DNA of 64,000 nucleotides, from NCBI GenBank assembly GCA_003117195.1, contig BDSI01000079.1:515593-579592 (forward strand), in the 5' to 3' direction. The notes under the pieces were generated by a model. The model was not told the origin of the DNA. It saw only the letters and a program-made list of their open reading frames with translations, and did not search any database. Of the stretch, positions 24,001-36,275 are shown piece by piece. The stretch comes from Eudorina sp. 2006-703-Eu-15. Taxonomy: Eukaryota > Chlorophyta > Chlorophyceae > Chlamydomonadales > Volvocaceae. The position numbers were made by a program, and so were the translations under genes. Numbering within the stretch: position 1 is the first letter of the stretch; each line of letters begins with the position of its first letter.

Positions 24001-27000
24001 GTGTCCAACGCCATCAACATCGCCCTGGCGCCGCTGCTCATCTTCGGGGCCCAGCTTGGGGCGCTGGGCGCCGCGGCGGCCACCGTCACGGCGCAGGCCA
24101 TCCCGCTGGTGCTCATGGCGGGGGAGCTGAGGCGGAGGCTGCGGCGGCGGGGGGGCCCGCACCGGCGGCTGCACAAGGTGGTGGGGCTGGAGCGGCAGGT
24201 CAAGGGGGCGGCCGTGGAGGCGGCGGCCGTGGAGGCGGCGGCTGCGGGCGGGGGCGCTGGCGGTGAAGGTGGCGGGGGCAGCGGCGCGGTGGCGTGGGGC
24301 TGGTCCCAGGTGGCGGATGTACTGCCGCTGTTCAAGCCCACGGGTGAGCGAAAAGGGGGGTTATAGGAAATTGGTGTGGGGGGGCAGAGGGGTCCGCCGC
24401 GGCGACGGCGGCGACAGCGGCGGCGGGGGCCGTGTGTGTGGGGGGTGGGGGGAGATATGGGGTTAATAAGGGAAAACAAACTAGGTGGGTGGGGGTTATG
24501 GGGTGGGGTTATGGGGAGGGAGGATGCGTGCGTATGCTGGGTTCGTGGAGCGGGGGACCCAAGGGCGGCGCAGGCTGCCGCCGCGGCTTGGCTCCACCTC
24601 TTGGGTCGTACGTCCTCCTGTATGAGGGAGGATGGTCTGCAGAGCTGCGACGGGCGGGATGGTCGTTGGAGGGGGGTCAGCAATCACGCCGCGGGTTCCC
24701 GGCCCCGGGATGCAGGGGTGGTGCTTGTGGGGTTTGTGAGGGGGCCCGGTGGAGCTGGGAGGCGCGGGGGCACGTACGGTACGTGGGGTGGGAGGGGCCC
24801 ACGGCGGGGTCATCCGTCGCCTCCCGGAGCGACCGACCCGCCCCTCTGGTCCGCGGCCCTGCGCCGCCCCTCTGGTCCCCCGCTCCCCCGCTGGGTGGGT
24901 GCGGCGTTCCCCGGTGTGGGTGCAGCACTGCCGGGCAGGTGGGGGCCGCACCCGCCCACCATCCATCCACGGAGCCACCTGGGCCCACCATCGGGCCCAC
25001 CGGGGGCCGCTGTGGGCCACTGCGCCGTCCGCGCACCGACCGCCCAGCGACCGACCTGTCACCTGTTACCTGTCACCGCCCTCTACCAGCGCTCGGTCCG
25101 CCGGTCCACTGCCCAACCGCCAACTTCAAACCCCGACAACGGTGCCTACCAATGCACCATACCCCCGGACCCTTAACCCCCACCCCCCCCCTCCCGCCCG
25201 TGGTCCCGTCAGGCTTCCTGGTGCTGCGCAGCGCCTCCGTCATCGCCACGTACGCGGTGGCGACGGCCCTGGTGGCGAGGGCTGGGGCGGCCGTGACGGC
25301 CAGCCACCAGATCTGCTTCCAGGTGGGTAGGGGTCACCAATGCCGTGGTGGGGTTAGTGGTGGTGGGAGGGGGGTGCCTGGCTGGTCGGGTCTTGCGGCC
25401 GTGACAGCGCCCAGCCCAGGGCTGCATGCGGCTGCCATGCGGGTGGGGGGGGGGGTCGGATTGATGATATCTGGGTTGGGGGGTTCGAGGCGTGGGCGCG
25501 GCGCGAGCTCCTCCGGTGCAGGTCATCGGCCACATCTCGCCATGCTAGCTGCTGCCCCACTCCGCTCGCAACCAGGGGAGGCGACCAGCCGACAGCCTCA
25601 GATGAGATGCACAGCAGCAGCAGCAGCAGCAGCAGCAGTGAAGGCAACGTACCGGCACGGAACGCGGGCGTGAGCACCAACCCGAGCCCGGGGGGCGATG
25701 GCAAATCATCCGTCCGGCCCCGACCTTCCCGGGCGGCTGCTTGCACTGGCGGACACTGGGGGGGAGGAGGAGAGGGGGGGAGGGCCCTGTGTGTGACTGC
25801 AACCGACAACCATCCCGGCAGCTGGACGCTCCCATACCATACTTTGCTGCACTTTTGCCCCTCGCGTCAGCGCCACCGGTCGCTGTCCGCGCCTCCCTCC
25901 CCCCTTCCCCCCTCCCTCAGCTCTGGATGGCCTGCTCCCTGCTGGCTGACGCCCTGGCGGTGGCGGCCCAGTCGCTGATGGCCCGGGACCTGGGGGCGGG
26001 CAGTGTGGCGGGGGCCCGGCAGGTGGCAGCGCGGGTGGGCAGCCTCAGCCTGGGCATGGGGCTGCTGCTGGCGGCGGGGATGGCGGCGGGGGGGCGGCTG
26101 CTGCCCGGGGTGTTCAGCTCCGACCCCGAGGTGCTGCGGCTCGTTTCAGGTGCGGGGGGGGGGGGTAAGGGGCCGGACGGGGGCGAGGTAAAGAGCGGGG
26201 CATCGAGGGGAGGTCGGGGAAAAAGGGGACGGGCGGTTGCAGGACATTTGTAGACATCTTGAATGAAGCTACGCTGCTGGGGAGGGGAGGGGGAGGCCTG
26301 AGACTGGGGGAGACTGCATGCGGGCAAGAGAGGATTGGCCGTTGTCGTGGCGTGGTAGGGGGGAGATTGGATGGGTGGATAGCATGCTGCACCTGAAGTC
26401 ACCCAGTATCCGTGTCAGACCCGGCCTGTACGGCGAGGACACTTCCTGTACGAGCGAGAGGGCAAGCCCACAGCTCCACGTCGTGTTCGAGAGGTCCCCC
26501 GGGCGGTGCGCCCTCTCTCTCCGGGGGGGGGATATCACCCGGGAGAGGAGAGGAAGGGAGGGGCCATCCAGGCCCGTTACCTCGCCTTCAGGTACAGCAC
26601 ACCGTACTGCATTTCAATTCGCCCGGTGGTTCTTCGTCGAGTCAGGCATGTTCCCCCGTCCGCACCCTCCGGCAGCCCTGCCGTCCTAGCCTTGCCTGGA
26701 GGGGCCGCCTCTTTGCCATTACGGTATCTTAGACGCACCGCCGGTAGCATCCGAGCGTCTGCCGACCTCCTGGACCCCTGGACCCCGGACCCCGCAGCGC
26801 GCACATTGCTGACGTCGCGCCCTCTCCATGTTGCTCCCTGGTTGCCTCTGGACAACCCCCCGCCCCCCTTCCTCGGCCCCTCCCCCCCCTGCAGCGCTCT
26901 TCCCGCTCATCGCCGCCACGCAGCCCATCACGGTGCTGGCCATGGCCTGGGACGGCATCCTGTACGGCGCAGGCGGCTTCCGGTACGCCGCCGTGTCCAT

Positions 27001-27135
27001 GGCCCTGGCGGCGCTGCCCGCCATCGGCCTCATGCAGCTGGGCGGCGGGGGCGTGTACCAGTGGGTGGCGGCGGCGCTGGGGGCGCGTGCGGCGGACGTG
27101 ACGGCGGCGGCGGCGGCGGCGGGCGGCGCGGTGGT

Positions 27136-27169
<34 letters not shown>

Positions 27170-27304
27170 CTGACGGGCGATGAGCAGCTGGCGGTGGTGT
27201 GGGTGGGTCTGGCGGTGTTGATGCTGCTGCGCTGGATGACGATATCGGTGCCGTACTTCCTGCGGATGGGGCCATTCGAGCAGCTTCGAAGCGAGAGCGT
27301 GTGA
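21052..27304 (+). CDS. MATE-family (DinF/DTX44-45-like) transporter
   Basis: Six exons in phase: 21052-21633, 22455-23159, 23950-24343, 25213-25322, 25921-26149 and 26895-27304, giving 809 aa. The start is the first ATG in an open frame. Residues 1-180 have no membrane span and are rich in Arg, Ser and Ala, compatible with a plastid transit peptide (inference). The MATE core begins at LDSEILSIGLP at the end of exon 1 and continues with LAADPIAGLVDSAYMGRAGS in exon 2. GVFRGLQDTRTPFQATL in exon 3 is the hallmark of the DinF/DTX44-45 clade. Later exons add further hydrophobic spans and end with a 10-Gln tract (27137-27168) before the last helix. A block of roughly 110 residues rich in Ala, Thr and Gly (about 22640-22970) is inserted between early helices. 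Exon 1 is linked by homology and phase, through a GTCAGT donor. Likely role: cation-coupled organic-anion or drug efflux. Confidence 0.85.
24359..24376 (+). repeat. Dispersed repeat family B, truncated copy (intronic)
   Basis: GTTATAGGAAATTGGTG only, in the third intron of the MATE gene. It shares the left half of the family B block and lacks the right half. Confidence 0.5.
25612..25641. repeat. (CAG)n microsatellite, intronic
   Basis: Eight or more CAG triplets in the fourth intron of the MATE gene. A second, coding CAG run encodes Gln at 27137-27168. Confidence 0.7.
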
Positions 27305-28968
27305 GCGGCCCCACACAGGGCCCAACTAGGCGGCACCTCCTGTTCAGGAAAGGGTCAGCTAGGGGGGAGGGGAGCGGGGAACTGCCGAGTGGCGACAACC
27401 GGGAGCGGGAATGGCTGGTGGTTGTTTTTGTGTTTTCGAGTACATGAGATGGCTCTGCCAAGTAGTTGCCGTACATATGGCAAATGGACGAGTTTTGTTC
27501 AGTGCAGCTCTAGCCTCAGATTTATAGATGATTCTTTCTGAAGACAATTTGTGCGGTATTGCCTTCAGGTTCAACGAGTGCTGCTTTGTTTTCACGTTTT
27601 TTGTACGGCGGGGATACAGAGGGCTGCTGTTACAGGTCTGTCAGGACGAGTCGAGTGGGAAACTGAGGCGCTGCAAACATGGTCATGTTTGGGACGAGAT
27701 GTGCCGCATTTCATTTCATGGGGGTTAATGCCGTGACGGCAGGCGGCATCTCTCTGGAGCGCTGACAGCGAGGGCCAGAGGCGCCCACGTGTGTTTGCTC
27801 AGTCCCCCTAGTGTCAGAGCCCCTAGTGTCAGAGAAACTCCAGGACAGGCGGTTTGGCTACGCGGGAGAAGTAGTGAAGATTTTGCTGTTGTTTTTTCTT
27901 TCGACAAATGCACGAGACGGTTTATCTTAATTGTTGGGGCCGCAGCAAACGCGGCGCCCGCCACCCCGCCCCCCTCGGGCCCTTAACCGGGCGAGGGGCC
28001 CTGGGCAGTGGTGCATGCCCACAGATGAACGCCCCACCCCACGCACCTTCTCAGGCGACATGGACTCCCGAATGGCGGGGCGGTTGCTGCCCCTGCTGGA
28101 TGCATGCCATTTGCCATTCAAGTTTCTTTTTTATTCCGTTCATGGTTTGGGTTTCTGAGGTGGTGGTCTGCAGGATGCCGTAGGATTGGTCCGCTGCAGG
28201 GCATGGCGATGAGTTTGTTTGCGTCCGCCCGACTTGGGCCTGGGGCTGTGCCGCTATCAGTCTTGGTATCGACGGGCGCAATGGGTGCTGGTTACCGCCA
28301 ATTCGACGGAGCTGAAGGCGGAGGGGAAAAAAGGGTGGAAGTTCCTCTGGGTCATACAGGCTCCCTTCTCATCATACCTTTAATGCACTGATGTGCCGCT
28401 CGCCAACCGGCGCAGCGGCTCGTGTGCCACATACGGCGTATGTTGTCCGCGAGCGCCGGCCAGCGGCCCTCTAGCACCCGCCAGCAACCGGAGCTCTGGA
28501 GGTGCTCCCCGCCGCTCCGGTTCGCGGACGCCGGTGGTCAAGCCCCACACGTCGGCTCCACCCACCCCGGCTCCCCCGCGGACGCCCTCGCAGCCGCGCA
28601 TGCTTTGGGCGGGGCGGACGGTCGATATCGGTACTGACAACTCGTAGCGACAGATGTTCGCGGTGCGACATGTTTTGCCGGTCAGCAGCTATGGACGCTG
28701 CGCCGCAACGACCGTATGGTCGCCGCAATTGCCGCTGATGGTCAGGGTCGAGTTTCCATCCGGGTGTGCGACTGGGTGGGTCCTCATGCCGAACCGGGCT
28801 CCCACGTCATCGCCCACCGGGCCCCCGTGTGCCTTGTGGATAGGCTGCGTCAATGAGGAGCTGAGCTGGCTCCTCGCGTCCTTCCATAAGAGAAACCCCG
28901 TTGTGAAGCACCAGGACTTCGCCCGTCACGGCCGCGCTCGTGGGGCGGCCAGCAGACATCTCGTCACG
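27305..28968. other. Convergent intergenic region (MATE 3' UTR side)
   Basis: It lies between the MATE stop (27304) and the P4H polyadenylation signal (28969). Only short, unconvincing reading frames cross it. I did not find a plus-strand TGTAA here, so the end of the MATE mRNA is not located. No RNA gene was recognised. Confidence 0.5.
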
Positions 28969-28973
28969 TTACA
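28969..28973 (-). terminator. TGTAA polyadenylation signal, prolyl 4-hydroxylase gene
   Basis: TTACA on the plus strand, about 520 nt past the P4H stop at 29492-29494, in correct orientation for the minus-strand gene. Confidence 0.5.
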
Positions 28974-29213
28974 CATTTAACGGTGGGAGTGCGTCGTGCC
29001 CACGTACGTGCACCTCGCCACATTGTACGTTCCAATGTCCCATGGATAACCCATCATACCCAGGATCGCCAACAAACCTGCTGTGTGATCATTCCAATAT
29101 ACGGCACATGAGCCCCTGAGCCGACTGGCTGGTTGCGCATCCACCCAACATGGCCCCACCCCTCACGGGTCAGTCAACCCGCCCACCCTCTTGCACATAT
29201 ACACACCCCCCTG

Positions 29214-29275
29214 GTAAGTATATTTGCACCTGGGATCGGGCGGGCGGGCGGGTTGCATTCCTAAACACACACCCC
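29214..29275 (+). repeat. Dispersed repeat family A, 3' end only
   Basis: GGTAAGTATATTTGCACCTG, a run of GGGC repeats, then TTCCTAAACACACACC, nearly identical to 44527-44588. It lies in the 3' UTR of the P4H gene, in antisense orientation. Confidence 0.7.
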
Positions 29276-29491
29276 TCTGCGCGCACACCGCTCGCACTGC
29301 ATGCCCTTGTACAGCAGTCCAGTCTATAGAGTCAGCCCAGGCGCCTCCCTGAACTTGCAAGTTTCCATGACGTACGAGTGTTCACTGCAGACGCATGCCC
29401 GACCCCCTATATATCCCAGCTCCTGGATCACCTCGCCACGCCACGCCTCGCCGCTCCTCCCTCGAATCACATCACATCACATCAGGCCCCA

Positions 29492-32400
29492 TCACATCAG
29501 GTCGCACCGGTTGCATGCCAGGATGCACGCGCCCGGGTTGCCCTTGGACCCCACCATGTACGTGGGGTTGGACTCGCACTCGCCCGACTCCGCCCTGCGC
29601 GCGGGTTGGGGGAGAGGCGACGGCAAGGGAGGGGCGAGAGCGGGCGAGGGGGAGCAGGGGGTGGGTCGACACAGGACGACACGGCGCAGCAAGATTGGCG
29701 CGAAGGTTACTCCCCCCGCTCCGGACCCCACCCCCACCTCCGGGCACAGCGGGCCCGTAACTCGCATGAAGACCCGCGCATCTGGCCGCCGCCAGCTGCG
29801 GCCCGAAGGCAGCTGCTTCGGGGCCGCGGGTCCCTCGCCCTTGCTGAGACCCCGTATGCCAATGAAGCCGGCGAAACACTTGCCCCTGCCCTAGCGCTGC
29901 TTGTTCCCCTCATCGGAGCCTCTAAGGCGACATACAACGTGGTGCAGAGGGGCAAGGGGGATGTAGGCGATTTGTAGACAGGTTCACACTGCGCTGCTGC
30001 CAGGGCAGAGGGGCAAGGGGGAGGGCACCGCCTGGGTCCATTTCCCGCACCACAGGCCGCCCGCGCCCTCGCCCGGCGTCGCAACACGCCCGTGTCCACC
30101 CACCCCCGCATTTCCTGTACCCACCCCCGCATGCCGCATTCCCCCCTCCCCCACGACACAGGTGTCCCCCCTACCCCCGGCTGCTCCCTACCCCTCACCA
30201 AGCCAGGGGGCCATCTCCGAGCCCACCAAGCGGCCCCAGGTGTAATCAGCCCACCCCACCCGACCCCACCCCTGCGGCGCTCACCAGTGCGAGCACAGCT
30301 TGTGCTGGTTCAGACAGCCCGGCGGGGCGGGCGGCGGGGGCGGCACGTACACCACGCGCTTCACCTCCTCCGACACCTCGCCGCCCATCGCGTAGTGGCC
30401 CACGTGGATCCTGGTTGGGCAGGGTTCGGGGTGTGGGGTTCGGGGTGCTCCGGTGCAGGTAGGTTGCACGGGCTGGGAGTGGGTTCCAAGGGCCGCGCGT
30501 CACAGAGGATGCGGTTTGAGGGGGCTGACGCGGCATCTGTTGGCGTGCGCTGCCGCGCAGGACTGACCTCCCCTCCGTTTCCCCCTCCCCCTCCCCCTCC
30601 CCCTCCCCTTCCCCCTCACGTCCAGTGACACCTGGAGGTCAGTGCCGCAGCGCCCCTCAATCCCCGACCCCGTGCGCCTTCCCCCCTCGCACCATTTTGT
30701 CGCGCTCCACTTGATCCCCCGGATGACCGGGCAGCTGCCGTGCAGAGAGCCCGGGTCGAAGCGGCCGTCGGGGCGGATGGACCAGAACAGGACCGCGTCC
30801 CCCTTGGCGGGCTTCACCGCCAGGCCCTTCATGGCGCACTCGGAGAAGTGCGCGCGGGTCTGGTTGGCGGGGACGGCCACCTGCAGCGGACAGGTCGGGG
30901 GGAGGAAGGGGGGGCGGCAAGTACTCCCACCAGTAGGACTGCCGGCGCAGGGACGACAGGCCGGTGCCGCGTCAGGACACTGACGGGCACTCGGGCACGC
31001 GCACCTCCAAACCCAAACACCCCCCAGAGCCCGGTCGTGATACCCTATCCACGGGCCTTCGTCCTTGTATCCCGGTCCCAGCAGGACAAGTCCTACCGGC
31101 ACAGCTGCCAAGACTCCTCCTTCCCGGTTTCTCCCCCGCCTTCCGTCCCGACCATCGAGTAACCGTCCAGGGTACTCGTACGACCACAACACGTGCGATG
31201 GGACGTTGCTCGGCAACGCTGCCCCCCGCCCCACACCCACCTTGGGGAAGACCGTCTCCCCGCCCTCCTCCGGTGTCGCCAGGTACATCAGGACCGTGGC
31301 CATCCTAGAGTTTCAGTATTGAGTTGGGGGGGGGGGTCAGACAGACAGAAATAACGGAGTCAGTTGCGGAACACGGGAAGCCCCCTCACCAGCATACACA
31401 CAAACACACGCTGTACATCCACATACACATACGCCACCCACCCGCGCACACATAGGGGTACAACCCAAGTCGAGCTCAACAACAAACAGCTTGTCGCCTC
31501 CTCGCCTCAATCCGGTGGCGGCTGCACCTCCCCAGGGAGCCCCAGGGAGGCTCCCGGGCGCTGATCTCGGCCACCTGGCCACCGGGGAGCTGCCGGCCTC
31601 TCGAGTCCTCCCACTGTCTCCCCCCTATATTCGCTCTGGCAGCAGCGCAGTATAAATTTGTCTACCAATTTCCTATATCCCACCGTCTCACCCCCCCCTC
31701 CCTTGCCCCCGCCTGCCTGCCCCCACAGGGTGGCCCTTCTGGGGCCCAGCTGCCCCCGCCCCTCCGACTCTCTCTCTCTCTTTCGTTCTCCCCCCTGCAC
31801 TGATTCAGCCACACGCCCTTCTCCGAGGCAGGCGCGGAGAGGACGCACGGCGCCCAGGACCCTGTCCCGCCCCTCCCCTTCCCCTCCCTGGGGTCCCTGC
31901 TCCCTGGGCGGAGCAACCTTGCGTAGTGCCGTACAGCAGTTGGAGGCAGCACCGCTCGGTCCCCCTCCAACCGCTGCCCAGACTGCGACAAACGCCATCC
32001 TTCAGCCCACCCGTCGACCGCCCCCCTCCCCCGGCACAAGCCAGTTCTCAAGTTGCAGCAGTGGCTGCTCGAACACAGTCGCCCAACATGTCAGCACAAA
32101 GGTGATGCCTCCCCAGTGCGTTTGTTGGTGTGGCTATGAGTGCGATGCGCTGGGGTGCGGGCGAAGCGCCGGCGGCGGGTGATGAAGCCGGTTGGGGGGG
32201 AGGGGGGTAGAGGAAATTGGTAGACATTTTCAAACTGCGCTGCTGCCAGAGCGACGGTTGGACCGGAGGGGGAGGGGGGGTATAGGAAATTGGTAGACAT
32301 ATTTATACTGCGCTGAGGGAGGGGGGTGTTCGGTGACCACGAATCCGCGCGCCGCATCCGTCACGGCAATCGGGGGCTGCTGGCCCAGTGCCGCGAAAAA

Positions 32401-34004
32401 CACCTGTCATGTCATGTCATGTTCATGTCACGTCATACGGCCGCCGGGTCGAAGCCATCCAAGCCCAAACCGCACCTGTTGCCTCCGTTGGCGTCGGCTC
32501 CGTCAAAGGAGAAGTAATCATGGTGCGGATCGTACTTTTGCGATGTCTGCAGGTGGGTTGTGTAGGTGGGGGTATGCGATTGATGGGCGGTCCACGTGAT
32601 GTGCTCGCTCTAGGTGGATGTGGAGTTGAGAGGGCGCCCTGCGACGTCTCTAGGGCGGGGACAGGACGGGCAGCGCGGCAGGTACGGATGGCGCACAGCA
32701 CATCCGGACGCCTCGGCCGCCCCGGCCCCAAACCCTCCCCTGGATAGTGCACTGCCGCCAGGCCCTCCGCACCCCACATGGCGACCCCAACCTCTCCCTC
32801 CTCGGCCCTCCTCACCTGGTACCTGAGCACCTGGATGCCCTCTCCGTTTTCGACCGGCAACATGGTCCACATGGCTAGGCGGGATTCTATCCGCCTCACT
32901 ACCGGGTTCTCGGCGCGAACTGGGTTCAGGGGCGAGATGGGAGGGCGGTTGCAGCGGCGAATGGTGTTGGAAACTAGGCTGGGTGCAGGCGGACAAGAGC
33001 GGCAGGTGTTGCGGTTACGGTGGTTGGGTTGCGGTAGGGTTGCGATAGGACTGCGGGCGAGCGGGTCGCGAAAAGGGCCGGGGGGTGCAACATGAGCACA
33101 CTCCCAGGCTTTGTGCACATGCGTGTGTCGAATCCGTAACGCGTACCTCTTCATCGGCCGCGGTGTGCTGGCAGGTGAGCAGCCGCCTAATGCCGTTATG
33201 GCGCAGCCTCAGGCGGTGAACAAACAAATAAACAAAGCAACATGCGCAGCGGCACATACAATATGGATGCTTCTTGCATGGCGTGTCGGGGCGCCGTGTA
33301 CGGGCTGCCGCAATGTCCCGCTGCAATCCGGCTTGTCGCGGAGAGCCCGCCCCAGTCCGGTCTCGTGGAGTGTGCGGTGCAGGGCGCACAGGAGCTCAGC
33401 ACAGCGGCGATCAAACGATTCCCAAATCGCAGCTGAGCAAGAGCTCACGGAGGGATGCGACGACTTCGACGCCAGAACGCTGTACAGGAACAAACCCTCC
33501 TAACCCTCTTTGCATCCCCTCACCATAGAACATTCCGGAAGACGTTCGGATCTCCGATACCGCTCCTGCTCCTGTCGTGGCATCTGAGACACCCGACCTC
33601 TCCAAGCGACTCTCCGCCTCCTTTATCAGGTAATCGCACTCCTCTGCGCAATTTCAAAATATAAAACTAAAAGTGTTTGCGTACTCACCATAACATTGCT
33701 GTGCGTGACACCTACTAAAGCTGTGCTTACCATCTGTCAGAATCTTCTTGTACAGGAACACCCTCGGCGACCATGACAAGACTATCATCCTACTGTCGGG
33801 TACGTTGCTTTCTGCATTGCGCTGATAAGTTTCCCCAAGCCATCTGTTGCAAACAGGACGTATCACATAACTCGTATTCCTGTCTATCAGGCAAACCTGG
33901 ACCGCTTACCCTATCAAGTCTCGCCCTTCATCGTCGAAGGCTGTGACCGTAACAACAGCTGCCGCAGCAGAAAATAGAAGCAGTAGCAGTCCTTTTGAAC
34001 CCAT
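29492..34004 (-). CDS. Prolyl 4-hydroxylase (2OG-Fe(II) oxygenase) with ShK-type tail
   Basis: Nine exons in phase (minus): 34004-33910, 33789-33731, 33643-33524, 32919-32816, 32546-32476, 31304-31241, 30880-30693, 30410-30285 and 29594-29492, giving 309 aa. Residues 1-22 form a signal peptide (MGSKGLLLLLFSAAAA...). The core opens with VLSWSPRVFLYKKILTDEEC, and IRTSSGMFY follows. The iron site is supplied by His and Asp in QKYDPHHDYF, and the distal His by SLHGSCPVIRG. The Lys of IKW is the expected 2-oxoglutarate ligand. The C-terminal 45 residues contain six Cys in the order C-C-C-C-C-C around LCSHW, GECESNPTYM and CILACNRCD, a ShK-type module as in other algal P4Hs. It should hydroxylate Pro in hydroxyproline-rich secreted proteins in the ER/Golgi. 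Length and motif order are normal, and nothing is missing. The stop is TGA at 29492. Confidence 0.92.
29964..30010 (+). repeat. Dispersed repeat family B, diverged copy (intronic)
   Basis: GATTTGTAGACAGGTTCACA then CTGCGCTGCTGCCAGGGC, in the last intron of the P4H gene (29595-30284). The left end has diverged from the family consensus. Confidence 0.6.
31632..31680 (-). repeat. Dispersed repeat family B, inverted copy (intronic)
   Basis: Reads on the minus strand as TATAGGAAATTGGTAGACAA followed by ATTTATACTGCGCTGCTG and CCAGAGC. It lies in the P4H intron 31305-32475, which also holds the two direct copies at 32.2 kb. Confidence 0.75.
32208..32316 (+). repeat. Dispersed repeat family B, two direct copies (intronic)
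   Basis: Copies at 32208-32252 and 32281-32316 share AGGAAATTGGTAGACATNTT and a CTGCGCTG right half. Both are preceded by G-rich runs (GGGGG(T)A). The second copy stops after CTGCGCTGA. Confidence 0.75.
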
Positions 34005-36275
34005 GCTACCCGTGCATAAATTAGACATGGAAGAAATCAATTAAACGTCAAGCATTTTACTACTGGTACCTGCTTGTGGTTGTCGACCACAGAGGGGCAT
34101 AGACGCGGTAGTACCAGCATAGTACCGGGTTGCCGTACCACGCTGTGCGGGTGGAGTCCCACGCTGGCATACTTCACAAATCTCCCCAAATGCGACCCGT
34201 CCTTCATCTTGCCGATACCTCATGTGTAGCGGGCTGAATGCGCTTTCGCCGCGGTCGCGATCGGCTCCTTCCCCCCCCTTCCCCTCCCGTCCAGCGGTGA
34301 CTGACAAGAAAATGAACACGGACCTCAAAGCGCCAGCGCGTAAACGACATTACATTATGCGAACCATGTGAAAAATCGTATCGCACTCAGGGACGGTCGT
34401 ATCCGCAGCCGTCCTCACCACACACTGCAAAAACGAAACCGCGCCACCGTGGCGCACCATACAGGCTCCACAAGTGCACCGAAACACACCCCGCACCCAC
34501 GGCCGTATGGTAACCCCAACGCCGACATTGCGACTGTGCCGTGGCAGCCACACCTTCACATTCCCCCTCCCGCCAACCCGCCAAGCAACCAGCGGCAACC
34601 CGGCGTTGCCAGCCGGTCTCACCGGATTACCAAAGCGGTACGACATCTCCCGGTGGGCCACCGATCCCTAGCTCAAGTCCTCCGCACCTGTGAGGACGTT
34701 CTGGCGTCTGCAGCCTACCTATTGTAACCGTTACAAGGAAGTCCCGACCGGGCGTTCCAACGGTCCCAGACATCTCGTAGGCGCCAGGCATGCCATCCTC
34801 ATCAACCCCCAAGCCTTTAGGAGGACTGCGCCCACCCATCCACCACCACCCGCGGGGGGAGGGGTCGTGCAGCCATACCGGCCAACACACCGGTGTACTG
34901 AAGCGCCAGGACTGCCTCGCCTGGAAACCACACCAGACCCGCCGAATCACTTGGGCGGGGAGGGAGCTGGTATTCGGGCCACGGACATCCATTCGAGCCA
35001 CCCCGCGGACGTCCGATGCCCACCTACGTACACCTCTCACCACCACCACCACCTGCTCTGCTGTCCCGGCGGCGCTGCCGATGACGGTGACGGTGACGTC
35101 ATCGCGGGCGGCTCCAGGGGCAGCAGCTGGTCCCACGGTTTGTGCCCGCGGGGGGAGACGTGGGTTGACTGGGTCCTCCCTGGAGCTGGAGCTGGAGATG
35201 GGGCAATGGGGGCTCCCGCCAAGGGGAGCAAGCAGCGGGCTGTGTCTTCCTTGAATTTGGGGTGCCGCATGGGGTGCCTGCCGTATGGGTTGGAAGCGGG
35301 CAGAAGCTCTAGCAGTGGGGGTTGGCGAGTGGCCTGTTCAGGAGAGCGCAATCGGCAGCACAGCAGCCCGCCGTTTGTCCACGCTGCTGGACTGTAACCC
35401 GTCATGCGCAATCCATCGAATCGTGTGATGCCGGGTGGGGCAGCACCGATCGCCAGGTGCCGCGAGATCTCTTTGAGGCTCACGCCACGGTCCTCAGTGA
35501 TGGTCCGTACAGCCGTACGGTGCCGTCGCCGCATCAGGACACGGGTAACGGCGACAGGGGCTCTATACGGCTACAGGGGCACTGTAAGGTGGTGGGCCCC
35601 GATCTTCAGGGGCATACAAGGACGTGCACCCCGGTTTCAGCCAGACTGGTACGGCATTAGCCGCGATGCAGCCCTCTCGCACAGCCCTGCCTCATGGCAG
35701 AACGACGGCACATGCCAGCGGGCAAGCAGCCCACCGTACGCACTTCCTGCCCCACCGACGCACTTCCTGCAGCATGCAGCCAGCCGTACATCTCAGGCCC
35801 TTTGTCCTTGGTCTATCCGCCGGGGTCGCACCCGCGCTCACAGCAACTTTCACGGCCGTCACCTCGCGGGGGCGGTGGGTTGGCGTGCCGTCGCGGCTCG
35901 CCGGGCGTCGTGGCGGGCCCACCAAGGCCCCTGCCCCCCTGCCCTTCGTGCCGCATCTGGCAGCCAGCTGCCACTCATTGCCTTGGCTCTTCGAGCAACA
36001 CACTGCGCATGTCCGATTCAGGAATGCAGAACTGACATGAGGCCTCGGTGCTGGAGTACCGTATATCCCCTGACCCGGAGCGCCGGAGGGCGGGGATATC
36101 ATCCTGGACACCACCACCACCACCACCACCACCACCACCACCAGCTAACAAAAAGCGACCGCGCGTTCAAGGGCGCCCTCAGAGAGGGAAGACCCAGCCG
36201 TCCACACGTATAACTAACTTGTGTCCGTACCGTACGTCCAAACCGTTATCAACCACCCCGTCTGGTCGGCGCCGC
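34005..36275. other. Intergenic region between P4H and MYND genes
   Basis: Upstream region of P4H plus downstream region of the MYND gene. Reading frames on both strands overlap each other here without a recognisable domain. TTACA at 34731-34735 could be a minus-strand TGTAA, but it is about 1.5 kb beyond the MYND stop. A (CCA)n tract lies at 36109-36143. Confidence 0.5.

Noticed and set aside
25488..25500. GGTTCGAGGCG resembling a tRNA B box
   Set aside because: No matching stems; it lies in a G-rich intron of the MATE gene.
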